DNA of 64,000 nucleotides from Acephala macrosclerotiorum. Its lineage: Eukaryota > Ascomycota > Leotiomycetes > Helotiales > Mollisiaceae. The notes under the pieces were generated by a model. That model ran no database searches. It was not told the origin of the DNA and saw nothing but the letters and a program-made list of their open reading frames with translations. Numbering within the stretch: position 1 is the first letter of the stretch; each line of letters starts with the position of its first letter. Shown here piece after piece: positions 33,236 to 47,353 of the stretch. The position numbers and the translations under genes were made by a program. The stretch spans positions 124,001 through 188,000 of the forward strand of contig MU119252.1 of assembly GCA_014904845.1 (NCBI GenBank), in the 5' to 3' direction.

Positions 33236-36200
33236 TCAGATAGCGGTGTCTCCGAGCGCCAATACTTTCGACGTGTCTCCGAGGAATTTTGCGCGGTGAG
33301 CAACAAGTTCAGAAGCAATGATGTCGAAGTCTCTGATCTTCCGCACTCGCAGGTTCATGAGGACCTCTCGCAAACCCTCGCAGAATTTTTCTCGTTGTTC
33401 ACCCGTGAACTCCTCGGGTGAGCCGAGGGCTGTCAGGACAGCATCATCTGTAATCAAGTCAGCCAAAAGGACCAGAAGGGGTACCGTGGTGGCGCCTGTT
33501 GTTAGGGTTCGGAAACCCACGCACCGGGAAGTCCAATGTCTCTGAAGTGTTGCGAGTCGCAAGTGGAATCGTTGCAAATGCCTCCGGCCAATTCATAACG
33601 ACATAATTCCTTATTGGGGTCGATTTTATGACTGTAAGTCTTTGATCTCAATCCTCCAGAAACATCATCCTTGAATAAGGGGTGGAAGCGATACGCTCGA
33701 AAACGCTTCAGGGGACTTTCGTATGGCGTGTATTGAGCAGTCTTAGAAACGTCGTCGGAACCAGTCTAGTTCTTGTTAGCAGAAGCCAAAAACCAACCGG
33801 TAGTAAAGATAATTGTTACTTCAACCAGCTTCGGGGAACTACCAATTACGGACGGCAGTAGCTCCCCTGCACCATTCTGTTTACTCTCGCTGCTAGCCTG
33901 GGTCAGGTTAATTTCCTTAATCTCACTAGCTTCGGGTTCAGAACTGGGATTTGCAGCTGCGGGACTGAAAGTGTCAATATCCATGGATTCATCAGCTTGG
34001 GGGTCGGGGAGAGATTGGGGTGGCGCTGGACTGAAGGGTGGAGAGTCGGGAACCGGTGCCTCAATAGGTGCTGTAGCTTCGGGTGGCTCGTAGTCATCAG
34101 ACTCGCGTTCGGGAACCTCGGGCAAAGTCCGATTAAGAACAGGAGAGTAATCTGGGCTACCTTCATTCTCCAAAACGACACTGGACGACGATTCCGGGGC
34201 AAGGTGATTCGGATCAGGGGCATAGGAATTCTCCATGTCCATATCCGCATCCATTTGATCTTCATCGCCATGCGCGTGCAAGTCAGCCTCAGCTCTCACG
34301 GCCTCCTGCAGCGCAGCCTCCAAAGCTTGATTTGTCGAAGCGCTGTCCTGATGGTCCTCCTTGGTTTGTGTTTCTTCGGGTTGCTCTTCATACAGTTCAG
34401 CGTCCGAAAAGTCATTGGTACCATTGGTAAGCTCTTGGGCTTGATCGACCTCTATAGGCGGTGCGTCTGCATTCGCAACGATGGGGAGACTTGGTGCTCT
34501 ATCGAAGACTTGCTGAAGATTTCCAGAGGTCGAGACAGAAGGTCGATCGGGAGTTGTGGAGGGGACTGGTTGACGCGGAGTTCCAGCTGGTTGAGACGAG
34601 GACTTTGGACGGTCTAACAGGTGAGTTTGTATCTCTGGGAATCTTGATAGTGATCGAAAACGACGAGAAAAAGACGAAAGAGTGGCAAAATGAAAGCAAC
34701 ATACCATCGTTGACTAGCAGCTTCTGGCTGGCAAGATCTTCAAGCCTATCTTTCTTTTCTTGAAGGTCTGCCTCTGCTTCTCGTTCGAGCCGCTCCGCCT
34801 CTTCTTTCACCTTCTGCTTGTCGGCAAGGCTCTTCTGGTAGTTCGCTTCGGCTTCAGCCATCAAAGCTCTCACTTCCTCAAGTCTTGTCTGAGATTGCAG
34901 GACTTTAGCGTCAGCCAGGGATTGTTCCTCCGCATTCTTCTCGCGGAGAAGGCGTTTCTGCTCTAATTCGTTCTTCCGGAGCTCGGCGGCCTTTTCTGAT
35001 TCTACAGCCTGAGCGTCGACGAGCTTTTGTTGGTCCGAATTGACCTGGACTTGAGCAATGGTGATCATTTGTTGCATCTTCATCGAAGCATCAGTTTTAC
35101 TTGCAGGTATTCCGTTGGTCACGGGGGAATTTCTGGCCCCCGAGACATTGGTATTGGGAACCTGAGGTGTGCGTGCTCTGCTAGGAGTCTGTTGTTTAGC
35201 CTTCTTTTTGGCCTCTGCCTCCGCAATCTTCCTTCTTAGCTCCTCCATTTCAGTTTCGACACTTCGCAAATCTCTAGGTTTCCCATTGAGTGGCTTGGGA
35301 AGGTTTGTTTGGATGGGTGGTGTGTTGTTTGCAGATGAAAATGGGGGAGGTGTGAATGGCTTGTTCGCTCTATCAAGGAGCTGCACAGAGCCTTGGGGTA
35401 CGGTAGATCGGGGGCCAGACATTTTTCGATCCAATTGCATTGGTGAATTTTGGTCTCCAGTAGACTCAAGGTCCATCGCAACATCTTCATCTTCTGACTC
35501 CTCTTCATCGCTAACATTGATGACTAGAGGTTTATCGTTGCGGTGGTGGCCAAATGGGCGCTTGAAGGGGGCCGTAGCGGAGGGAGTGTCGTTAAAGTCG
35601 TCTGCAACAGGCCGTTTTCGTGGGCCATTAGAGACTGGGACTGGTGTGCTCGAATTACTGAACGAGAGGCCAGGGATGGTAGGTGTATTATTAGATGCGA
35701 GAAAGAGGCCAGGGATCGAAGGTTGTTGTCGTGGTTGAGGAACAGGGGTCTGTGCAGGGGATTTTGACGGGATCGGATTGTTGGGAACCTGCGAGGGGGC
35801 TGTTGTATTTGATGGCGATTCTGAAGCTGAGTCTAATACTTTCGCGATTGCAGGAGGCAACGTTTTTAATGGCTCAGATGGGACAACTAGATCGACTGCT
35901 GACTTCTCAACCGCCTTTTCTGCTGGCTTTGGAACGTCCTTTGCCAGAGCACGCTTTTCCCGTGATTTTCTTAGTGCCTCCATTTTGGATTGAAGGGTCT
36001 TTTCCTTTTCTGTCATTGCCGCGGACTTGGGAGCAGAAGCGGTAGATTGTGCAGGTTGAGCAGTTGCTCCAGAAGCAGCTGGAGTAACTGACTCCTTACC
36101 ACCCTCAACTAACGACGGAGCTTTGGGAATGACAACGGTCGGCGTAGCATTGTTCGCATTCGATATTTGAGCATTGCTGGGCTGAGTGGTCTGCAATGGT

Positions 36201-37361
36201 AGTCTGGAGGGTGTTGAGTTCGATGATTTGCCCGAGCTTCGTGGCACTTTAAGGCCGTCGAACAGCGGGCCTATGTATTCTTCTCTGAAGCCTTCATCGA
36301 TATACGTTTGATACCGAATATCTAAAGGCAAAAGGTTAAGTATCGCCGCCTCAGCTTTCTTTCGAGATTCGGCAACAGTCTTGCTATTTCCTACAGTGGG
36401 TGCCAGGGTGGGAGTCGACGGCGCGGGAGCAGCTTTGGACTGGCTGTTGTACTTTCCCCCCTGCTCATTGTGATAGCCGTTGCCTTGAAAGCTGGACGGA
36501 GCTGCAGCAGTTATAGCATTCTGCGACGGCTTATGTTGGCCCGGTGTCGTCGAGATAGACGCCTGTTGAACAGACCCTGCAGGTGTATTGGAATGCTTAT
36601 CCCCAGTGTATTGATCATCGCGCTCCACTACTGCAGGAGAAACGTATGGTGAGTATGAGTCCGACTGTTGACGTCTGAGGCGGGCAGAAGGATTTTGGGC
36701 ATATTGATAATTGTTCGCTGGAACTATGGGTTGGCAAAGGTCCTCATTCAGCGAAGGGAGACGTGGACATACCAGTATATGACTGCTGGGGGTTGAACTC
36801 TTCAGCTCTCGAATACCCTGCATGCTGCATATTTTCTTTGTAGGTGATGCTATTGTTCCCACTATACGCACCATATCCAACAGGAGGAGTATTGGTAGCG
36901 TTACCCGCATCTTCGAACTCTCCCTCACTCAGCTCTCGTTGCTCGTAACGTTTTGTAGACTGTGGCTGGGAAAGATAGCTTTGATGGCTAGGGGTTGGAT
37001 AATATTGCGAGCCGTTCGGCGTATTGTTCCCAAAGTTTGAATATTGTGCCGAGTTATGCGGCGTGGTGAAGGGGGGTAATGGGGTGGCATCCTGGTTCCA
37101 ACCTTGGTATATGGGCAGGGGAGGCACGCCAGAAGCAACAGCAGCAGCACTGAAGGCTGGCAAAGCTCTGTTGTATGCATATGCTGACATCGACGTGTCA
37201 TAATTTGATGCCATATGCCCTTGCGCTTCGTGGCCATCGTCTGCCTGCATGTATTGATTTGAGTATGGAGGTAGGTAGGGAGGGTTGGCTTGATCTCGAG
37301 ATCCATAGCTTGTGCCGTAAGACGGCTGTTGAGGATAGTTGGACATGATTGCACTTGTCAA
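33236..37361 (-). CDS. Red1-like zinc-finger RNA-elimination protein
   Basis: Five exons (37361-36773, 36723-34705, 34613-33820, 33765-33525, 33447-33236) give 3,855 nt, 1,284 aa. The N-terminal 250 residues are Tyr/Gln/Pro/Ser-rich and disordered, with an acidic LSEGEFED motif. A conserved segment AILNLLPLDIRYQTYIDEGF follows, then long low-complexity parts, and a coiled coil rich in Glu/Lys/Ala (EMEELRRKIAEAEAKKK and beyond). Near the C-terminus, after YTPYESPLKRFRAYRFHP and TYSHKIDPNKELC, stands a CCCH finger: Cys1189-x8-Cys1198-x4-Cys1203-x3-His1207. This matches the putative zinc-finger domain of fission yeast Red1 and its relatives, which link the nuclear exosome to removal of selected mRNAs. 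The last intron is uncertain: a nearer acceptor would add about 15 residues. The start could be the ATG at 37346 instead of 37361. Confidence 0.82.
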
Positions 37362-37983
37362 GACAAACTTGCATTATTGTCCGGAATGTTTGACTGTTAG
37401 TGATAAGTGCAAGAAAGACTTTGCAGAAGCGCGATCAGGAGCTACTCGATGCTCATCTTGCAACAAAAGAAATTGTTTACTGGAGACGAGAGCTTGCTGC
37501 GAAGTATCGAGAAGGTGAAAGAGTGAAGAGAAGAGAAGCGCGTTTCAAGTCTTGAATTGAAGACTGATAGATTCACTCGGTGGTGATTGATTGCGTTGAT
37601 GATCGAGATGCGACGCAGCTTTTCTCGGAGCAAACGCAGACCTCGACCACTAAAATGCGCTAGACTTGTTTGGACGGCGCTAAGTCACTGGGTCGACAGG
37701 GGTTGACGCGGTTGACGACTGTGCGACGCCTTCTTTTGGTGTTGTTTACTTCGGATCTCACCCACCACTGAAAACACCGACAATTCGACAACCTTTTGCA
37801 ACAACACGACCGACTTTCCATATGTAATTGCAGGACTTGGGAATTCATTCGCTTCCTTTGATTTCATTTGAGAAAGTACGACCTCTTCTTACGAATTATT
37901 GCAGTCCGCAGATGGCTCGGAGTTGTTTTGCTTCATAACAAACATTGTACATTTCATGTGTAGCTATTTGATCTGAGCACACC
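37362..37983. promoter_or_regulatory. Shared divergent promoter, Red1-like gene and myosin II
   Basis: These 622 bp separate the two start codons of oppositely oriented conserved genes, so both promoters must lie here or overlap. No TATA element stands out. No open frame has family features. Confidence 0.6.
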
Positions 37984-40900
37984 ATGGCATCGAACCAAGC
38001 GCAGAAGCGCAATAATCCATTCTCGAGAGCGAACTCTCTTTCTCCTGCTCCGGGTCTCTCCAATGGCAGACCGAAGTCCATGATAATGTCCTCGTCATTG
38101 TCCCGCGATCAGAGTCCACCACCAAACACCCAAAGTCCAGGACCAGGCCACAATCGGTCATATTCCTCCCTAGCAGGAATTATATTACCGAACCCTACTA
38201 CAGGTGGTCGACACCGTGCGAACTCGAAAATCGCTACCACCAGCTCCAACACTTTTGCCCCATCATTCATCCAGACAGAAGAAGTGGGACGGGGACCCGA
38301 GGTGGTGAACGGGATAGAAGGCGAAAATGACTTTTCAGGCAAGCGATATGTCTGGTTGAAGGATCCGCAGACTGCCTTTGTCAAGGGCTGGATAGTAGAG
38401 GAATTGGGCGGCAATCAGATACTGGTTCAGTGTGATGACGGCAGTGTACGTCCGCGAAGAAGGCTCTTTAGGATCAATGCTAATTTTTCACCAGCAACGA
38501 GAAGCCAGCATAGACAATGTCGACAAAGTTAACCCAGCAAAGTTTGACAAAGCCGATGACATGGCCGAGCTTACACATCTCAACGAAGCATCTGTTGTGC
38601 ACAACCTCCACATGCGATACCAGACCGACCTCATATACACATACTCCGGTCTCTTTTTGGTTGCAATCAATCCCTATTGCCCGTTGCCAATATACACACA
38701 CGAGTACATCAACATGTACAAAGGCCAAGGGCGTGAAGAAACGAAGCCCCACATATATGCAATGGCGGATGAGGCTTTCCGGAATCTAGTGGATGAGGGC
38801 GAAAATCAAAGCATTTTGGTTACCGGAGAATCTGGTGCTGGTAAAACAGAAAACACCAAAAAAATTATTCAGTATCTAGCAGCAGTCGCCCACTCGGAAT
38901 CTCCTGTCAAGAAAGGAAGCAGCCAGCACTCGAATCTTTCGCAGCAGATCCTTCGAGCGAATCCTATCCTCGAAGCCTTCGGCAATGCTCAGACAGTGAG
39001 GAATAACAATTCCTCCCGGTTTGGAAAATTCATTCGGATAGAATTTTCTCGCACCGGAGCAATCGCTGGAGCTTTCATCGATTGGTATTTGCTCGAAAAG
39101 TCTCGTGTTGTACGATTGAATGCCCACGAACGAAACTATCATGTGTTCTACCAACTTCTTAAAGGAGCTGATCGGAAGATAAAGCAGGATTTCCTTCTTG
39201 ATGACCTGGATGTGGAAGATTTCGCATATACCAGAGACGGCCATGACACAATAGTGGGTGTGTCTGATCGAGATGAGTGGAATTCTTTGATTGAAGCATT
39301 CGCCATCATGGGTTTCTCGGATAAAGAGCAGGTCTCGATTTTACGCACCATTGCAGCAGTCCTCCACCTAGGGAATATCACAGTCGTCAAAGAAAGCAGA
39401 GCCGCAGACCAGGCTCGACTTGCTACTGATGCTCGCGCACATGCCGAAAAAGTCTGTAAACTTCTGGGCATGCCTCTCGAACCTTTCCTCCAAGGACTTC
39501 TTCACCCTCGAGTAAAGGCTGGACGTGAATGGGTTGAGAAGGTCCAAACACCTGAGCAGGTTCGTCTTGCTGTGGATGCTTTAGCAAAAGGTATCTATGA
39601 GCGTGGATTTGGTGATCTGGTCAATCGGGTCAACAGGCAGCTCGATAGAACTGGCATGGGGATGGACGATTCGCATTTTATCGGAGTTCTCGATATAGCT
39701 GGTTTTGAGATCTTTGAAGAGAACAGCTTCGAGCAACTTTGCATCAATTACACGAATGAAAAGCTCCAACAATTCTTCAATCACCACATGTTTGTGTTGG
39801 AGCAGGAGGAGTACGCCAGAGAGCAAATCGAGTGGAAATTCATCGACTTCGGTCATGACCTTCAGCCAACAATCGACCTGATTGAGTTGCCAAACCCGAT
39901 CGGTATCTTTTCTTGTTTAGACGAAGACTGCGTGATGCCCAAGGCAACCGACAAATCTTTCACAGAAAAGCTCCACTCGCTTTGGGATCGGAAGACACCT
40001 AAGTACCGTCCTTCGAGACTCGGGCAGGGTTTCATGCTCACTCATTATGCGGCCGAAGTAGAATACTCAACAGAAGGCTGGCTGGAGAAGAATAAAGATC
40101 CGCTGAATGACAACATCACACGACTACTGGCGGCTTCGACGGATAAGCATGTTGCGGGACTTTTCGCAGACTGTGCAGACACCGACGACGATCCGGGGGC
40201 TACTAGAAGTCGAGTGAAGAAAGGACTGTTTCGAACAGTCGCTCAGAGGCACAAAGAACAGCTGTCTAGTTTGATGGCTCAACTACATTCAACACATCCC
40301 CATTTCGTCCGATGTATCATCCCCAATCACAAGAAGCGCCCTAAGCAGCTGAGTGCACCTCTCGTACTGGACCAGCTTCGCTGCAATGGTGTTCTTGAGG
40401 GCATCAGAATTGCTCGAACAGGATTCCCTAATCGCCTCCATTTCTCGGAATTCAGGCAGCGTTATGAAGTCCTGTGTCAAAACATGCCGAAAGGATATCT
40501 CGAGGGGCAAGCAGCTGCGACTATCATGCTTGAGAAACTTAATCTGGATAAATCACTATTCCGCGTGGGACTTACCAAGGTTTTCTTCCGAGCTGGTGTT
40601 TTAGCCGAGCTCGAGGAACAGCGTGATGCCTTGATCAGAGAGATCATGTCACGATTCCAATCCTTGGCGCGAGGCTTCATCCAACGTCGTATCGCGAACA
40701 AGAGGCTATACCGAGCCGAGGCCACACGGATCATTCAACGCAATTTCCATGTCTATCTTGATCTTTGCGAAAACCCATGGTGGAGACTTTTAGTTAAGAT
40801 GAAGCCTCTCCTGGGCGCTACTCGTACTTCTGGCGAAGTTAAGAAACGAGACGAGATGATCCAGAAGCTTAACGAAAAGATGAAGCAAGAAGCCTCCGAT

Positions 40901-43900
40901 CGCCAACGCCTTGATGAAGAGCGCCGCAACGCCCATCTGGAGATGCAACGCATACAACAGACACTCGAGAGTGAGCGTGCCCTTGCGTTAGACAAGGAGG
41001 AGATCTTCAAACGGCTGCAGATACGAGAGGCTGAGCTCAATGATAAGCTTGCTGGTGCTCTAGAGGATCAAGAGAATCTCGAAGATCAATTGGATGGCTT
41101 ATTGGAGGCAAAGAAGAAGGCGGAGCAACAGGCCGAGATGTGGCGGGCTCAATTGGAACAAGCTGGCCAGATCATTGCCCAATTGGAGAACGAGAAAAAA
41201 GACCTCGCCGACAGACTGGACGAACTGAATATCCAGTTGGACGATCTATCGCACGCCCAATCTCAAAGAAGCGCCGAAGAATCACGATTGTCGAAGGAAG
41301 TCAATATGCTACAAAGCCAATTGAGCATGAAGGACAGAAAGGTGCAAGACCTTGAAACTAAACTCATGAAGGTTGATCAGGATCTAGAGGTTAAGCTGGC
41401 CAACACCACGAAAGAACTTCAGTCCACAAGGGCTAAAGAACGTGATCTGGAAAATGAAAACCGCAGAGTCCAACAACAGCTCTCAGAACTGACTGCCACT
41501 TCTACTGGATACGAAGATCTTGTTCGGCGAAAAGAGAGCGAGTTGGCAGTCCTTCGATCAGACAATCGGAAGTTTGAGGAGGAACGCAAGAAGTTTGATG
41601 ACGAGAAACGAGTATTGAGCGGCGAAAAAAACAATGTCATGAACCGACTTCGTGAGGTTCAAGCTGAGATGTTCACCATGAAGTCCCAGAAGGAGCATCT
41701 TGAGCGAGAAGTAGCCGATGCCAGAAAAGTGCTTGATGCCAGACTCACCGAAGATGCCCAGGCTGGACAAAATCGCAAGATGCTCGAAGGACAGATCGCA
41801 GACCTTAAGCAGGAGCTTACTAATGTGCAGAGGGACCTCAGCAAGGAGAAACAGTCTCGAGACGACGTGCAACTCCTTTCTGAACACAAGTATCGAGAAC
41901 TGACCGAGAAGTACCAAGAGCTCAATGAAGCCAAGATCATTATTGAGAAAGAGCTGTATGTTCAACAAGATACCTTGCGTCGGGCAATGGAAGCCAAGGT
42001 CACGGCACAGAATGAGCGAAACGAAGCCAGAAATGAGATACGAAGACTCCGAGAAGCCAAAGCGGCCGCCGAAGAAGCCCGACTTCAAGCTGAACTATCC
42101 AATGACCGAAGTGCCTCGCGGCTTGCTCTAGAACGGGAAGCTAGTCTACGAAAAGATCTTGATGCGGAGCAGAGTCGAGCGAGATATTTCGAAGAGGAAT
42201 GTGAGCGATTGACACAGCAAGTGAAAGAGTTGGAACGAACCATTCTCGAATCAGGAGATTTCGGCATCAGAGTTGATAAAGAGAAAGAGAGACTGGAGCG
42301 AGATCTTAACACTGCGAAGAGTCGACTTATGGCATCTGAGAATGACAACCGGGCACTCTTGAACAAGCTCCAACAGAAGGGACTCGAGCTTGCTAGGTCA
42401 AGCTCCAAGGCCAGTGAGACCTCCCGAGGACAACTAATCACACTGCAACGCGAGAAGGCCAAGGTTGATGAACAAAACCAGAAGCTGAACAAGCAACTGG
42501 GAGAGGCACAGCTTGCTCTAGCATCCATGGAGAAGCAAAAAGAGAAGCTCCAATTGAGTCTGGAGGACCTTACCCACGAAGTCGCTCGCGAGCATAAGAC
42601 TAGCCGCAATGCCGAGAAGGCATCTTCTACATTCACCTCTCAGCTGGCAGAAGCGAATCGAAAGTTGGAGGATGAGCGTCAATTGCATTCGCAGGTGCAG
42701 GCGAAGAACCGCCAGCTACAGACCATCATTGAGAACCGCGAAAAGGAATTACTTCAGCTCATGCGACGCATCGATCCCGAGATGACAACCCCAACGAACC
42801 AGCTGGACGGAGGCAGTGATAGAAGTTCATCGAAGACGCCTAATCTTGTTCCTGGTTTGGTACAGAAGGTGGAAGAGTTGCACCAGAACCTTCGAGTGCA
42901 GACAGCTGGGCGAGCAAATGCAGAGGCCCACTTGGCTGAGCTGCGAAAAAGACTTGAGGATGAATTTGGAGAATCTCCCGACAGACATTCGCCAAGTCGA
43001 CCTAAGCTTGAGGAGATCAACCCTAACCAAGCTTCATTCAATTCTCCAAGCCATCTCCGCAACAAGCTCAATACAAGACCATGCTCTAATGTGTCAACTC
43101 CTACCCGTCGCTTCCCCAGCAATGCAACAGATGCCCAGGATTCAGCTCGCTCAGACAGGACAGCCGATATTCTCAGCTTCAACAACCGGATGGATTTGAA
43201 GGCTGATTTGGAGGAATTGCAGAATCAGCTACAATTGACACAAATGCAGAATCGACATCTGCAAAGCCAACTCGAGCGAGCAAGTCCTGCACGTGAACTC
43301 TGGCCTGAAGACAGCCCATCGCAACGTCGAGTTCAGAAGCTCGAGCAAGCTAACAGCCGATTGCACGATATGCTGGATGACTCCGCGAGGAAGGTGTCCG
43401 CATTAGAGAAGAGTATCCAATCTGGCGAGCTATCACTACGTGACATCCAGACGAAATCTCACGAAGAACTTTTTGATCTCATCAACAACCAGGAAGATTC
43501 TCGTCGCTCATTGCTATATGTTTATAACGATACTGTAGCAGAATTGAACGACACAAAGAGGCAAATCGAAAGCGTTAGACATGCCCGCGCCACTCTAGAG
43601 GTCGAATTGAGAGATGCGACATCTGAGCTGGAGGAGACTCTTGCACAAAGAGACCAGGACGCAGCAAGTCGAAGCCAGTTATTGCAAGAATATGCGGACC
43701 TTCAAATTCGACTTGATGCAGAATCCTCCAAGCTTGCGGATGTTTCTTCCAGCCTCTCCTTGTACAAGAGCCGAGCGGATGAGTATTTCAGTAAGCTTGA
43801 GCAAGCTGAGATCGCGGTCATGAAGGCTGCCAGGGCGGAACAATTCGCCAAGTCTCAAGCAAAGGAGGCCGAGGATACCTGCGCAGAAATTATGTCAGAG

Positions 43901-45329
43901 CGCAAGCATGTGGATGCGACAATCGAAGACCTTCAACGACAGAACCAGAGCTACGAGGAGAGGCTTGAGGATATGTCCGCGGATTTAGAAGCTGCATTGC
44001 AAGCTAGGAAGAGATTACAACATGAACTTGAAGACTACCGAAGTCAGAGAGCTATGGACATCGAGGACAAGGAAACCAGCATGGAGCAGACTCGCAAGAA
44101 GTACCAAGCCGAATTCGCCACTCTCACCAACGAATTGGATATCGCTCGCGAGGAGAAACTGTTCAAGCAATCGGAGAACACACGACTTCGGGACGAGCTC
44201 GAAGAACTTAGATCCAAGTGGGATGATGAAGTGCTCAACAGCTCTACTTGGTCTAAGGAAAAATCTCGTCTCGAGTCGACACTTGCAGATCTCTCTGCTT
44301 CCAGGGACGAGGCCATCAAGGCTCACACCGACGCCCAGGACAAGATTGTCAATATGATGTCTCAACTTCGCAGCTTGAGAACATCCATGGACGATGTTAC
44401 TGCCGAACGAGACATGCTTTTGCGAGAGAAACGTGGTCTCGAAGCTCGCCTCGTGGAAGCCAAGGCCGGTCTTGACGACCTTGCTCGTGGTGACAGTGCA
44501 TCATTACGAGACGCTGCTAGCCTCGACCGCGAACTTCTCGAGCTGAAGTCCAACCTCGCCCAACAAGAAGACATCGCAGCCGCAGCTGTCGGTAAGATGC
44601 GACGCGCCGAGGCATTAGCTACCGAAATGCAAAAAGATGTTGTCGCCGAGCGCGAAATGACCGTCCAGCTCAACACAGAGAAAGCAGCTCTCGAGAAAGC
44701 TCTAAAGGAAGTCCAAGTCCGACTCGTAGACCTCGAAACCAAGGGCTACTCAAGCGCCAGCCAAGACGTCCGATTCCTTCATGGTCGTGTTCAAGAAGTA
44801 CCTCCCCCTTCCCTCATCTCATCGAATATTTACTAACAACCAACAGCTCGAAGCCCAACTCGAAGCCCAAGAAAAAGAACGCAATGACTCAGCACGCTCA
44901 GTCCGAAACGTAGACCGCACAGTCAAAGACCTCCAACTCCAGATCGAACGTCGCGATAAAGCAAACACGCAGCTCCAAGAAGATATCTCTCGCAACAGAG
45001 ATAAAGTCGAGAAACTTCTCAAGACAATCGATGAATTGCAATCCTCGGAAAGTGAGAATCAGCTAGCGGCTAGGAGGGCAGAGAGGGCATTGAAAGAGGA
45101 GAAGGAGAAAGCGTTGAGATTGGAGAAGGAACTTGAGAATTGGAAGGGGAGATCGGGACAGGTGGGGAGTGTGAGGAGGGCGGGGAGTGGGATGTGGAGT
45201 GTTGTAAATGGACATGCGAGAGAGAGAAGCGGCAGTGTAGCAGTTGGAGCGGAGGAGAATGGGATTGAGATTCCGAAGAGGAAGAGTAGTATTTCTAGGG
45301 CGCCGAGTATGAGTAAGGGGTTTTTGTGA
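37984..45329 (+). CDS. myoB: Class II myosin heavy chain
   Basis: Three exons (37984-38445, 38495-44797, 44847-45329) encode 2,415 aa; introns of 49 nt each have donors GTACGT and GTACCT. A fungal N-terminal extension is followed by the SH3-like start (KRYVWLKDPQTAFVKGW). The motor has the P-loop GESGAGKT (265-272), switch I NNSSRFGKF, switch II DIAGFE (from 554) and the SH1 region CNGVLEGIRIARTGFPNR (from about 784). Two IQ-like motifs (SRFQSLARGFIQRR and TRIIQRNFHVY, about 872-905) bind light chains. From about 920 to 2,330 it is heptad-rich coiled coil with a Ser/Pro-rich break near 1,450-1,560. A basic tail ends in SKGFL. It should form filaments at the contractile ring and drive septation, as MyoB/Myo2 do. 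Confidence 0.97.
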
Positions 45330-45963
45330 TGGGGCGCCAATGGGTGGGAATGAGGGTTGGGGCATGAGGTAGATGAGAGTAATGGTAATGCATGATGGGT
45401 ACATGGTTGGTGGGATGCTTGTGCATAGGATGGTGGGAAAACGGGCGTTGCATGGTGTGGGTTCGCTGCATGCATGGAAGGAGAGGGTATCTCTTTTATT
45501 CTTGCATGCATTTGTATTTTATAGTTCGGTGTCTGCATTAGAGTTCGAACTTGATGTTTATGGGTTCGCCTGAAAATGCACTTGATTTCTGCTGTGACTA
45601 TGGCGAACCTGACGAGGAGATTGTTCAGATCCCTGACCGTCCTAAGTTAATCCGAAAGTGTGATTCTCAGACCTCATGCCTCAGACAATGTTCCGAGGTA
45701 TATCCTAACACCAGGCTGCCCAAAAAGTCGAAATGCATTCCGATTCTGATATGAAAGATCTCGGTGCGAAAGGTGCCTAACTCCTACCAGTCTTAAAATG
45801 GCCATTTAGCACTCTCAATCTGCGGATGATCCCACGTCAAATGCTGATACCTCAAACACTTACTGTAATCCTGGTATATCCCGGCGCCGTACCAACCAAA
45901 CCAAATTTCCATTTTCCCTAACGCCTCAAATGTTCAGACACCTTCACCATAGATTTCTCTTCC
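45330..45963. other. Intergenic region, no gene seen
   Basis: Converging 3' flanks of the myosin gene and the minus-strand F-box gene. The only open frame (45551-45754, plus) has no motif. Nothing else is recognisable. Confidence 0.4.
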
Positions 45964-47353
45964 TCAATTGCCAACCGCCTTTACCTCGATCACCGTTCCT
46001 TGGGAGAACTCGGATTCCTCAGATACCTTCACCCTCTTTGGAGGAGGCTGCCAAAAGTCCTCCTTCCTCAACAAAGGCAAGGGGGGACCCTTATGTCGAT
46101 CCCTCCACCCTTCCTCATGTGGGCCGACCTCCCATCCTACATTCTTGCTATGCACATCTCTGTAGTGTTGCTGGATACTCGTCTCGTCCTCTCCTGCCTT
46201 TCTCTTGCCCTTCCCATTTTCATTGCCCTCAAGTTCGTGTGCTACAATGTAATACTTACTAGCCTGGAGTCTTAAATTATTGATACGCGCTCGTTTCGCA
46301 TTACTCGCAATAGGATTCTGGCTAGTTTGGCGTCGATGTCTTTGTTCAGCCTTCCATATCCGCTCCGTATACCGCATTCGGAGACAGCATTCCTGACATA
46401 GAATTCCGCGCGAGAATTTCTTTGTGCTGTTTAGGAATGGGAGGGCTATGGCGGTTGTGTAGCGGAGGGAAATGAGACGGTCTGTTTCGGGAGGGGTGTA
46501 GCCGATTGAAGGCGAGATGTCGCTTTCGTCTGAGCTGCGAACGAATGGGTGGTGGAGGATTGTATTCGAATTCGATGTGTCTGAACTTAGTACTCTAGCC
46601 TCCTTGTCCGAAAGCGTCTTGCCTGGAGTGATGAAGTTGGTGAGCATGAGTGTTGTTCGTTTAATTTCGGGGCCGGTGGCTTCGGCTTTGGTCGTCGAGT
46701 AGTGGCCACGCAGGGTCTTCAGTTTTGGAATAGAAGAGAGGGATGTAGCTGGGAGGGAGCTCTTCTTCGTGGAGCAGAGGAGTATGAGGTGGTTTAGTTC
46801 GGCAGGCTTGAGGAAGGGGGAGTTTCGGATGCAGAAGGCGCAGATTCGATAGCCTTCCCATAATGAGAGGTAGGTTCCGAATGTGGTTTCCGTGGTATTG
46901 CTGGGGATTTCTAGTTAGGAGCGGGTTTGCAAATGTGAGAGGGGTGACATACGACTGTTTGCAGTAATGGCATTCCAAGGTGATGAGAGCGTTGTGTAAC
47001 CGTAGTAGAGGAATGTGGGGTGCCATTTCGGTGCTAAGGCATGCGCGCAGTGCTTGCGGTGCGAACTCATAGAGCTCTTTGTAAGGGTGGAGGGAGTCGA
47101 TGCTTGATCTTGTGTATTGGGATACTGAGCGCATCGAGGTGAGGGTGCCGACATCGAGGTATTGTAAAACGTTGTGATATACTTCGATGGGTAGCTTCTG
47201 AAGACTCGATTCTTGTTCCTCTGGGCGCACTATAGGGTTCTTGAAGCGGGATTTGGTATTATCGAGTCGGCAGTATCGCTCGAGTTTGTCTGCGACGATG
47301 AAGGGTTCGAAGCTTTTGGTCGGGAGACCTGGACTGCAGCAGCTGCAAGACAT
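45964..47353 (-). CDS. F-box domain protein
   Basis: Two exons, 47353-46953 and 46900-45964 (intron 52 nt, donor GTATGT, branch CTAAC, acceptor CCCAG), total 1,338 nt, 445 aa. The join gives QSNTTETTFGTYLSLWEGY in one frame. The F-box begins at about residue 51 (SLQKLPIEVYHNVLQYLDV), and such domains bind Skp1 in SCF ubiquitin ligases. A Cys-x2-Cys (HYCKQ preceded by LEC) lies near the exon boundary, with a second CAFC pair after it; together they may bind zinc. A basic region (RHRRQTSQNPIASNAKRARI) follows. An upstream in-frame ATG at 47473 would add 40 residues; MSCSCCSPG at 47353 is preferred because the Cys-rich start resembles family starts. No leucine-rich or WD substrate-binding repeats are visible. 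Confidence 0.78.

Noticed and set aside
33997..35767. Several plus-strand ORFs of 60-206 codons
   Set aside because: They lie opposite the low-complexity exons of the Red1-like gene and have no motif of their own.
44015..44742. Minus-strand ORFs within the myosin gene
   Set aside because: They are opposite-strand shadows of the coiled-coil coding sequence.
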